NCBI GenBank assembly: GCA_030638765.1
Contig: DAOWDZ010000164.1
Location: forward strand, 1 to 10,960
Direction: 5' to 3'
DNA from: Desulfocapsa sp.
Lineage (GTDB): Bacteria; Desulfobacterota; Desulfobulbia; Desulfobulbales; Desulfocapsaceae
Length of the DNA stretch: 10,960 nt
A program made the position numbers and the translations under genes. The notes beneath the pieces were generated by a model. It was not told the DNA's origin and did no database searches. It saw only the letters and a program-made list of their open reading frames with translations. This document shows positions 1 through 6,439 of the stretch, piece by piece (position 1 is the first letter of the stretch; every line of letters starts with the position of its first letter).

Positions 1-108
1 TCTGAAGAAGAGCTAACAAGCATGCTCAAAAATAGCGGTGTCGGGAAAATCAAACACCACCCTTTTAAAGGGCCAAGCAGCGCATCAATTTTATCTGGAA
101 GAGTATAA
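1..108 (+). CDS. C-terminal end of a protein, possibly a UbiE-type class I methyltransferase (partial)
   Basis: Reading from base 1 gives 35 residues and then two stops in a row (TAA TAA, 106-111), so this is the tail of a gene that begins outside the window. The tail has the pattern EL-x2-ML-x3-G-x9-G-x5-IL-x-G, with residues H19 and H20 in the middle. This lines up loosely with the last 30 residues of UbiE-like SAM methyltransferases, where a helix of the form L-x2-M-x3-AGF precedes the final strands and a terminal G-x-K or G-Y-K. No catalytic or SAM-binding motif lies inside the window, so the assignment rests on this short resemblance only. The gene converges on the FliK-like gene, with 4 nt between the two stop codons and no terminator hairpin between them. 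Confidence 0.45.
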   Translation, partial: SEEELTSMLKNSGVGKIKHHPFKGPSSASILSGRV

Positions 109-112
109 TAAT

Positions 113-1582
113 TTAAGCGATGGTATTAAGAAGGGACTGCTGCTCTCCAAGAACCTGCTGTAACAATTCTGCACCGGGAGATCCGGCGCCCGTTGCAAAA
201 CTCAGTGAAAGCAGAGGGGCTGAGCTGATATTTTCCTTCAGATCAGACTCGTGAGCTGAAACAAACTCTGTCTTATCTTGAGACTCCAGAAAAAAAGCAA
301 TCCTGATTGAATCCTGACTCTGCACACACCTGACCCGAACGTCACCAAGCCCTTCGAGTTCAAGATGCAGGGTGCAGGAACTGGTATCTTCAGCATCTTC
401 ATTTCCATTTTGCTGCCCTGCCTCCTGATCCACCATAAGATACCCCTTTTCCAAAAATGAAAAAGGAAGAGGAAAGAGAATAGTGTTCTCCTGCTGAAGA
501 TTTGCCTGCACAAATTGACTACTCTCAAGAGTCGCAAGAAGACGGCTGGCGGTGGAGGTAATGCTTTCCTGTCCCTGAAAAATCCTCATAACCTCTCCAA
601 GAATCGACTTAAGCTGATTTGCAGCCTCCTGCCCCTTTCCCTGGGCAACCAGTGTTTCTGAACGGGTTCCGAGTTGCCCAAGATTACTTTTAAGAAGTTC
701 ACCCGCATCGGATTTTTGAAGCTGAGATGGTTGCATACTCTGCAAATTATGCAGAGTTTGCTGCTGTGCCGGCTGTAACAAATCAAGTCCAGTAAAAAAT
801 GGCAATTGCAACGCCCTCACCAAAGCGGGTAGTGATTGATTTTGAGTTGTGAGGAGAAGCGGCTGAGATTTATTTACAACCCCGTTATCACCCACGGGGA
901 AAAATCGTGGCGTACCCTCTAAAGACTGTAGCTGCAGCACCTTGCTCTCTCCGGGTTGTGCATTACTTAAACCACTTAACTGATAGTTTTTACCCGCAAT
1001 CTGAACCAAAGCTTTATTGTCACCAAGGTTCTCAACAACAGTGGCTTTCACCGTATAGTTGCCCTGACGAATAAGCTGATCAACGGCTGTGGCATCCATT
1101 TTCTGCAATACGGGAGCTGCTGTTTGCGAAAATATTTGTGATGATGGTTGCGCAAATGGTTGAGGAGTTGTCGGAGATGCCGTCCCCGTAGATAACGCTC
1201 TGGCAGCAGCAAACAAACTGGTCTGCAGATCCTGAAGAAGTGGTTTCACATTTACAACATCTCCTGCCAGAGCAAAAGATTGCCGGGCCTGAACAGGAAA
1301 ACCGGTATCAACTTTCTGCAACTCAAGAACAGGTTGAGTACTTAATACCTGAAATTGAATCTGCTCACCCTTGGCCAGTGGAATACTCGATTGTACTCCC
1401 AATCGCATCCCACCAGATGTCTCAAGAGTAAACATATTCTGCCCCGGAGTTTCCACAACTGTGGCACTCATCATTTTACCGGCTGCCATTTGAGACATAC
1501 CGGGAACGGTCTTTCCTCCTGGCGAAACAGCACTCGCCTGTGGTCCGTATAAAACAGCACTCTGGGGCAGTTTCGTAATCAT
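113..1582 (-). CDS. FliK-like flagellar hook-length control protein (orphan)
   Basis: This 489-residue protein is low in aromatic residues and rich in Q, S, L and A, as expected of the FliK type. The C-terminal part, about residues 405-470, starts LHLELEGLGDVRVRC and alternates hydrophobic residues before a helix near L-x2-N. That matches the Flg_hook domain, which in FliK meets FlhB to switch the export specificity of the flagellar type III apparatus from hook to filament subunits. The N-terminal half has two related beta-rich blocks, about residues 36-92 and 175-232, each starting with an x-ATVVE-x2-G motif and followed by a PGE or KGE turn. The ATG at 1580-1582 has only a weak upstream GAG. 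No flagellar gene adjoins it: a possible methyltransferase converges from the left and a NYN-domain gene diverges on the right. The FliK-like family call is fairly firm. A role in hook length is inferred, and control of another secretion or adhesin system is possible. Confidence 0.8.
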   Translation of the reverse strand: MITKLPQSAVLYGPQASAVSPGGKTVPGMSQMAAGKMMSATVVETPGQNMFTLETSGGMRLGVQSSIPLAKGEQIQFQVLSTQPVLELQKVDTGFPVQARQSFALAGDVVNVKPLLQDLQTSLFAAARALSTGTASPTTPQPFAQPSSQIFSQTAAPVLQKMDATAVDQLIRQGNYTVKATVVENLGDNKALVQIAGKNYQLSGLSNAQPGESKVLQLQSLEGTPRFFPVGDNGVVNKSQPLLLTTQNQSLPALVRALQLPFFTGLDLLQPAQQQTLHNLQSMQPSQLQKSDAGELLKSNLGQLGTRSETLVAQGKGQEAANQLKSILGEVMRIFQGQESITSTASRLLATLESSQFVQANLQQENTILFPLPFSFLEKGYLMVDQEAGQQNGNEDAEDTSSCTLHLELEGLGDVRVRCVQSQDSIRIAFFLESQDKTEFVSAHESDLKENISSAPLLSLSFATGAGSPGAELLQQVLGEQQSLLNTIA

Positions 1583-1697
1583 AGTCTACTCAGGTTTCTG
1601 AACCCGCTCTACAGCCATTCCAATAATCATGCTATTATTTCCCAAAAACCTTGCTCTGTATGGTAGTTTCATAAAAAACGACCTGAACTCTTTTAAA

Positions 1698-1720
1698 TTT
1701 TACAGGAAACTTCAGTAAAA
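1698..1720. promoter_or_regulatory. Imperfect dyad covering the only SD-like sequence of the NYN-CSD gene
   Basis: The arms TTTTAC (1698-1703) and GTAAAA (1715-1720) are perfect inverted repeats around a centre at 1709. Inner positions pair partly (G1705-C1713, A1707-T1711). The loop contains AGGAAAC, the only Shine-Dalgarno-like run before the ATG at 1725, though it lies about 16 nt from the start, which is long. The dyad could be an operator, or an RNA hairpin that hides the ribosome binding site. The arms are AT-rich, so chance is possible. Confidence 0.25.
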
Positions 1721-1724
1721 TACC

Positions 1725-2498
1725 ATGACATTAAAAACTGGAATATATGTTGACGCTGAGAACATCAGACTCTGTGGTGGATATGGAATGCGCTACGACA
1801 TACTGGTGGACCTTGCTTCCAGAGGCGGATCCACCATGCTCCGCGCCAACTGCTACCTGGCTGAAGACGGTGAACGCACTAAAGAAGACCGTGATTATCG
1901 TTTGAAGCTGTATCGCTATCACGACATCCTGCGCCAATGCGGTTTTAAAGTTATCAAAAAATACGTTAAACATTTTGTTGACGATGAGGGAATTCTTACA
2001 ACCAAAGCCAATGCTGATATGGATCTTGCCATCGACGCACTGCTCCAGGCAAGAAATCTTGATAAAATCCTTCTCCTCACAGGTGATGGTGATTTCATCA
2101 GATTAGTTAAAGCATTACAGAATATGGGCTGCCGCGTGGAAGTAATCGCCTTTAATAACGTCAGCGGCGAACTGAAGGAAGAAGCCGACAGTTTTCTCTC
2201 TGGATTTCTCATCCCCGGACTGTTACCCATTCAAAATGAAAGCTCGGGCTGGCATCGTGGCTTTCCAATGAACTATAACAGCGACCGCGGTTTTGGTTTC
2301 ATGCGCTATTACACATTGCAGACGGATGGCCTTCAGGCAGAAAGTGTATTTTTTCACTGTTCTAAATCAAGTGTAAGCTCCGACAGCCTCTTCCTGGACT
2401 CAAATAATATTTTTGAGTTCAAGATAGTTGCAAATCCTGAAAACAATGACAAAACAGAAGCTATGGATATCCGTTCCATCGATGAAATCCAGCCGTGA
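1725..2498 (+). CDS. NYN-domain (LabA/DUF88-like) nuclease fused to a C-terminal cold-shock-like domain
   Basis: Residues 5-165 form a NYN domain, a PIN-like metal-dependent RNase fold. The acidic residues expected in the active site are visible: D10 and N13 in YVDAEN, D98 and D100 in KANADMDLAIDAL, and D121 and D123 in LLLTGDGDF. A final strand VEVIAF (138-143) follows. Residues 178-250 look like a cold-shock/OB domain: GFP-x5-DRGFGFM (179-193) resembles RNP1, SVFFHCSK (207-214) resembles RNP2, and IFEFKIV is followed by a TEAMDI strand where CSDs carry x-A-x-x-V. The protein is therefore likely a cytoplasmic RNA-binding ribonuclease, with substrate unknown. Its stop overlaps the GTG start of the phosphoesterase gene (GTGA), so the two are probably translated together. 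The NYN call is strong. The cold-shock call rests on the paired RNP-like motifs. Confidence 0.85.
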   Translation: MTLKTGIYVDAENIRLCGGYGMRYDILVDLASRGGSTMLRANCYLAEDGERTKEDRDYRLKLYRYHDILRQCGFKVIKKYVKHFVDDEGILTTKANADMDLAIDALLQARNLDKILLLTGDGDFIRLVKALQNMGCRVEVIAFNNVSGELKEEADSFLSGFLIPGLLPIQNESSGWHRGFPMNYNSDRGFGFMRYYTLQTDGLQAESVFFHCSKSSVSSDSLFLDSNNIFEFKIVANPENNDKTEAMDIRSIDEIQP

Positions 2499-3124
2499 GA
2501 ATAACAGCCTTCAGCGACACCCACATGCTGCACCAACGGGTTAAAATCCCCATGGCGGACATTCTTGTCTTTGCAGGGGACATGTCCGTGTGCAGAACAA
2601 CTCAGGACGTGGCAGGATTCAACACTTTTCTGGGAACACTACATCATAGACACAAAATCGTTATTGGCGGTAACCACGACCATCTGCTTGCGGACTCACC
2701 CGATATAGGCCGAGAACTACTCAGCAATGCAATCTATCTTCAGGATGAAAGTGTAATCATTGAGGGTATAAAAATTCATGGTTCGCCCTGGCAGCCAATC
2801 TTTAATACCAATGCCTGTGACGCATTCGCCATGCCTCGCGGCAAGGAAATTTGTAAAAAATGGGACATAATTCCACAGGATACTGATATCCTTATTACCC
2901 ATAGTCCACCAGCTGGTATCATGGATGAAGACGGGGGTGTCAGTCATGGCTGCTCTGATCTTCTCAAAACAGTACAACAGATCCAACCTAAATTTCATAT
3001 CTTTGGTCATATCCATAACCACAATGGAATGCAGCGTATCGAAAACACGACTTTTATTAACTGTAACGTGAAAAATAAAAATAATAGAGTCAGGCCTGCT
3101 CTTACATTTGATTATCCTTATTAA
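2495..3124 (+). CDS. Calcineurin-like metallophosphoesterase of the MPPED (239FB) type
   Basis: All metal-binding blocks of the calcineurin-like phosphoesterase fold are present in order: D8-T-H10, G28-D29, G59-N60-H61-D62, the H136 of THSPP, and G171-H-I-H174. The spacing, the HGSPWQP segment (95-101), the PRG-x5-KWD-IP stretch and the IFGHIH end resemble the human MPPED1/2 and bacterial relatives rather than the cAMP phosphodiesterase CpdA. Family members hydrolyse cyclic nucleotides, with 2',3'-cyclic forms reported as substrates for several, but the substrate here is unknown. The GTG start at 2495 overlaps the NYN gene stop by 4 nt, which indicates translational coupling. No signal peptide or membrane segment is seen, so it should be cytosolic. 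Length (209 aa) is usual for a bare catalytic domain. Confidence 0.9.
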   Translation: MRITAFSDTHMLHQRVKIPMADILVFAGDMSVCRTTQDVAGFNTFLGTLHHRHKIVIGGNHDHLLADSPDIGRELLSNAIYLQDESVIIEGIKIHGSPWQPIFNTNACDAFAMPRGKEICKKWDIIPQDTDILITHSPPAGIMDEDGGVSHGCSDLLKTVQQIQPKFHIFGHIHNHNGMQRIENTTFINCNVKNKNNRVRPALTFDYPY

Positions 3125-3186
3125 TAACGATATAGTGTGGAGCAAATAAGTACGTTCACTCCTTAATTTCTCAACTAGGGTAGACA

Positions 3187-4686
3187 ATGACCGACGAACA
3201 GCAAGTACTCCTTGGCGGCAACAGATCAGGCAAGCATGTTCTTCTCAATCCAGCAATGGCCAATCGTCATGGGTTGATCACCGGAGCCACAGGTACAGGT
3301 AAAACTGTAACGTTACAGCTTCTGGCTGAATCATTCTCAAGGCTCGGTGTACCTGTTTTCTCAGCTGACGTTAAAGGTGACCTTTCAGGTATTGCCAATC
3401 CTGGAAAAGCACACCCAAAGGTAAGCGAACGACTTGACCATATGAAGGTGACAGATCACCCCTTTGAAGGATGTCCTACCCTGTTCTGGGACATTGCAGG
3501 AAAAACAGGTCATCCAGTACGCACAACGGTTTCAGAAATGGGACCTGTCTTGCTTGCCAATATTCTTGAACTCAATGAAACTCAGAGCGGTATCCTCCAC
3601 GTTGCATTTTCTGTTGCTGACGATCAGGGATTGTTGCTGCTTGATCTGAAAGATTTACGTTCCATGCTCAACTGGCTTGCAGAAAACCGTAAAGAACTCG
3701 CCAGGGAATATGGTAATATCGCCGCCCAAAGTGTTTCTGCTATTCAACGTAAACTTTTGGTACTCAAAGAATCCGGTGGTGAGCTGTTTTTTGGAGAATC
3801 AGCACTCAATATTTCAGATCTGATGCATGCCGATTTTTCAGGTCGTGGTGTGGTGAGTCTTCTTGATGCATCTTCACTCTATTCCAACCCCAGAATCTAC
3901 ACCACATTTCTTCTCTGGCTCCTCTCTGAACTCATGGAAGAATTACCCGAACGAGGCGACGCGCCACTGCCAAAACTCGTCTTCTTTTTTGATGAAGCGC
4001 ATCTCCTCTTTAGCAATTCACCGAAAGCTCTGATAGATAGAATTACCCAAGTTGTGCGTCTGATTCGATCAAAAGGTGTGGGGATTTTCTTTGTCAGCCA
4101 ATATCCAAATGACATCCCCGATGAAGTGTTAGGACAACTCGGATGCCGGGTGCAACATGGACTACGTGCCTTCACGCCAAAGGATCAGAAAGCTGTGAAA
4201 GTTGCAGCCCAGACATTCCGCCAAAATCCAGCGATCGACACCGAACAGACCATCACTGAATTGGGTGTTGGTGAAGCGCTAATCTCCACACTCGACCCAA
4301 AAGGTCGTCCTACAATGGTGGATTGGTGTCTGATGGCACCACCTCATTCACAAATCGGCCCCATCACCATAGACGAAAAGAACAGGATTATGGAACGATC
4401 ACCTATCAAGGGACGTTACGACACTCTGATTGACAGGGAATCCGCCTACGAATTACTGATAGCAAAAGAAAAAGAGCTACAGAAGAAACGTCAGGAAGCG
4501 GCAGCCGAACTTGAACGCGAAAAAATTGCAGCAAAAGAGGCCAAACAAAAAAGCAAAGGAAGTGGCAGGCAACGACAAAGCGTGCTTGAAAGCACCTTAA
4601 AATCCATTGGCCGAAGTTTTGGATCCCAGATAGGACGTTCTCTTGTGCGTGGAATCCTAGGGTCAATTATTGGTAAACGCCGCTAA
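3187..4686 (+). CDS. HerA/YjgR-like P-loop ATPase (DUF853 family)
   Basis: The protein has a Walker A motif at residues 33-40 (GATGTGKT), followed by VFSADVKGDLSG (57-68), a signature of the DUF853/YjgR branch of HerA-FtsK ATPases. The Walker B is LVFFFDEAHLLF at 264-275, with D269 and E270. A late FFVSQYPNDIPDEVLGQLG block supplies the sensor region. Residues about 418-450 are rich in K, E, A and Q and predict a coiled coil. The tail is basic and Gly/Ser-rich and ends IIGKRR, as in YjgR proteins. These ATPases are presumed DNA translocases or helicases, but the cellular role of YjgR is not settled. AGGG at 3177-3180 gives a ribosome binding site 6 nt before the ATG. The 62-nt spacer after the phosphoesterase contains no obvious terminator, so shared transcription is possible. 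Length of 499 aa is normal for the family. Confidence 0.9.
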   Translation: MTDEQQVLLGGNRSGKHVLLNPAMANRHGLITGATGTGKTVTLQLLAESFSRLGVPVFSADVKGDLSGIANPGKAHPKVSERLDHMKVTDHPFEGCPTLFWDIAGKTGHPVRTTVSEMGPVLLANILELNETQSGILHVAFSVADDQGLLLLDLKDLRSMLNWLAENRKELAREYGNIAAQSVSAIQRKLLVLKESGGELFFGESALNISDLMHADFSGRGVVSLLDASSLYSNPRIYTTFLLWLLSELMEELPERGDAPLPKLVFFFDEAHLLFSNSPKALIDRITQVVRLIRSKGVGIFFVSQYPNDIPDEVLGQLGCRVQHGLRAFTPKDQKAVKVAAQTFRQNPAIDTEQTITELGVGEALISTLDPKGRPTMVDWCLMAPPHSQIGPITIDEKNRIMERSPIKGRYDTLIDRESAYELLIAKEKELQKKRQEAAAELEREKIAAKEAKQKSKGSGRQRQSVLESTLKSIGRSFGSQIGRSLVRGILGSIIGKRR

Positions 4687-5041
4687 GCCAATGGTACCTG
4701 AAGTTATACATGGCCTCCTCCAACGAGAGTATTACCACTGCCCTTTCTAAGGAGTCAAAACACGACTAATGACAAGATGTTTTGCTTCATCGATGGCCAC
4801 TTTTGTGATCATCCGCTGTCCACAAAAGGAAACAATTCCATTTTTCCACACCCTTTCAGCAGATACCATCCACTCCCTCTGCCAAGCTAACATACTAGTA
4901 ATATAACAACCCTTAGCTATTCCTTGCCTCATCTTCTTGATGGTATGACTTTTGCTACATGACGAACAGAACCAACTCTCTTCTATTTAGACGCATTGGT
5001 TCGAAATATCCTGATAAAATCCTCGAGGGGAGGACGCAGCT
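4687..5041. other. 355-bp stretch without a supportable gene
   Basis: No hairpin plus T-run terminator was found after the ATPase gene. A 61-codon - strand ORF (4747-4932) is open but lacks a convincing ribosome binding site and resembles no family I recognise. An internal ATG in it (codon 21) has AGAGGG about 5 nt upstream, so a roughly 41-residue peptide cannot be excluded. Two + strand ORFs of 19 codons (from 4691 and 4710) look random. The right edge holds the strong GGGGAGGA site (5027-5034) that serves the ORF at 5042. Confidence 0.5.
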
Positions 5042-5128
5042 ATGCACCATTCAGAGCAACTGCGAAACACCGATTCTCAACAACAGGAAGATTTTTCCTG
5101 CAGAAAGTGTTGGGCAAAAAGCATATAG
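5042..5128 (+). CDS. Short 28-codon ORF with strong ribosome binding site; leader peptide or frameshifted N-terminus
   Basis: GGGGAGGA at 5027-5034 sits 7 nt before the ATG at 5042. It is one of the best Shine-Dalgarno matches in the window, while the sensor ATG at 5140 has none. The ORF encodes a hydrophilic peptide rich in Q, S and H with a CRKCW motif (C20, C23) and stops at TAG 5126-5128, 11 nt before the sensor ATG. It lies in the +1 frame relative to the sensor gene. The A-run 5116-5120 lies inside the stretch where both frames are open: one more A there would join this ORF to the sensor frame and give a 32-residue N-terminal extension before the membrane segment. Either it is translated as a coupled leader, or the run has lost a base by mutation or sequencing error. 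No family is recognised. Confidence 0.4.
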   Translation: MHHSEQLRNTDSQQQEDFSCRKCWAKSI

Positions 5129-5139
5129 CGCGGTTTTTT

Positions 5140-6399
5140 ATGAATACAAAATGGAAAATAATCCTGTTGGTCATGTTGCTAATAGTCAGTATCTGCAGTG
5201 TGTTTATTGTTCTTTTTCTCTTTGACAGCCGAGAAAATCTTAGCAACCGTGTTGATACGGAAATTGAAAGTATTCGGGCCATTGTAAAAACAATTGAGGA
5301 ACAAAATAGCAGGTATTACCGCAACCGGATAAAGGCTTTTGTCAGTTACACAGAAGTAATTTCACAGGAAGAATATATCAGTGCCTTTGCCAGGCGAAAC
5401 AGAAAAGAATTACTGCTACACACAACACCACACCTGGATTTTCTGAGAAAAGAAAATCCATATTTTTCCACCCTGGCCTGGATGACCCCGGACAATCATG
5501 TTTTTCTGCGTGTCTGTCGACCAGCTGCATTTGGAGATCACCTTGGTTCAATGCGTCCCGACATTGCAGATGCCAACAAAGAGCAGCGGCAATATGACGG
5601 TTATATGATTGCTAAACGCGGCCTTCAGTATCGCCTTGTCCAACCAGTTTCTTACAAAGGTACACATATTGGAGTTGTGCAATTCGGTATAAAAGGCAGC
5701 CAGCTCCTGGATGAGATTCAGGACAAACTTAACCTACCCGTCGGCATGGTCATTCCAAACGAAAAGTTTTCATTTGTAACCATCCCCAACAAGCTTCCTT
5801 CTCTCTCAGATAACTCCCATACAATTCAATCTAAAGCAATTGATCTCTTCCAACCAGATACTGGTGAGATTAACTGGAGCCTTCAGCAGCAGAAAATCAC
5901 TTTGCATGGAAAAACCTACGTTATAGCCAATGCATTAAATCTCTTGAATTACAAAAGTAATTTACAGGGATCCATTTTTGTAGCTCTGGATATCTCCAAA
6001 CAGGAACAGAAGTTACAATCACGTATTGTTTTTATTCTTTTCCTCAGCAGTGTCCTGCTTTTTCTTTCTTTTCTTATTCTTTACTTCAGTTATGGCTCAC
6101 TGATTCAAAAAATCGTAGAGCTGAACAGAGCCCTCACACAAAGTAATGAGAACCTTGAGCATCAGGTGGAGCAAAGAACCCAAAAACTGCAAAAAGCCCT
6201 GGATGAAGTCAAGACGCTTAAGGGGATACTCCCACTCTGCTCCTACTGTAAGAAAATCAGAAATGACAAGGAGGAATGGCAAGAGGTTGACTCCTATATT
6301 TATGCACACTCTCAGGCGGATATCAGCCATTCTATCTGTCCTGACTGTGCACAGATTCATTACCCTGAAGAGTACAAAGACATCTATGGGAAAAAGTAA
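5140..6399 (+). CDS. Membrane sensor with Cache-like periplasmic domain and C-terminal four-Cys module, no kinase
   Basis: From the ATG at 5140 the product has 419 residues. Residues 5-27 form a membrane segment. A periplasmic sensor follows to about 294, with FARRNRKELL, a VFLRVCRPAAFGDHLGSMRPDI block and IGVVQFGIKG, features of double-Cache-type ligand domains. A second membrane segment lies at about 296-320 and a coiled coil at 322-362 (LNRALTQSNENLEHQVEQRT). The tail contains C367-SY-C370-KKIRNDKEEW and C400-PD-C403, a presumed metal-binding module found at the end of many deltaproteobacterial PAS and kinase proteins. No histidine kinase, GGDEF, HAMP or methyl-accepting domain is present. 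The frame stays open upstream to a TTG at 4996, but that extension has no support. The 5140 ATG also lacks a Shine-Dalgarno. The next gene carries a paralogous sensor 40 nt downstream, so the two probably share a ligand or form a complex. Confidence 0.8.
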   Translation: MNTKWKIILLVMLLIVSICSVFIVLFLFDSRENLSNRVDTEIESIRAIVKTIEEQNSRYYRNRIKAFVSYTEVISQEEYISAFARRNRKELLLHTTPHLDFLRKENPYFSTLAWMTPDNHVFLRVCRPAAFGDHLGSMRPDIADANKEQRQYDGYMIAKRGLQYRLVQPVSYKGTHIGVVQFGIKGSQLLDEIQDKLNLPVGMVIPNEKFSFVTIPNKLPSLSDNSHTIQSKAIDLFQPDTGEINWSLQQQKITLHGKTYVIANALNLLNYKSNLQGSIFVALDISKQEQKLQSRIVFILFLSSVLLFLSFLILYFSYGSLIQKIVELNRALTQSNENLEHQVEQRTQKLQKALDEVKTLKGILPLCSYCKKIRNDKEEWQEVDSYIYAHSQADISHSICPDCAQIHYPEEYKDIYGKK

Positions 6400-6439
6400 C
6401 GTAACATTAGGTTGATACGAAAACTCTTTCCAAACAAAT

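Noticed and set aside
60..72. CCCTTTTAAAGGG palindrome near the left edge as a terminator
   Set aside because: It leaves a one-base loop, lies inside the coding part of the gene ending at 108 and has no T-run.
2717..3187. 156-codon - strand ORF opposite the phosphoesterase
   Set aside because: It lies opposite the conserved HGSPW, THSPP and GHIH motifs and shows no domain of its own.
4747..4932. 61-codon - strand ORF between the ATPase and sensor genes
   Set aside because: No good ribosome site at its first ATG, no recognisable motif, and length expected by chance. Noted in the spacer entry.
4959..5225. 88-codon + strand ORF overlapping the sensor start
   Set aside because: It overlaps the membrane segment of the sensor in another frame and has no ribosome site or domain-like pattern.
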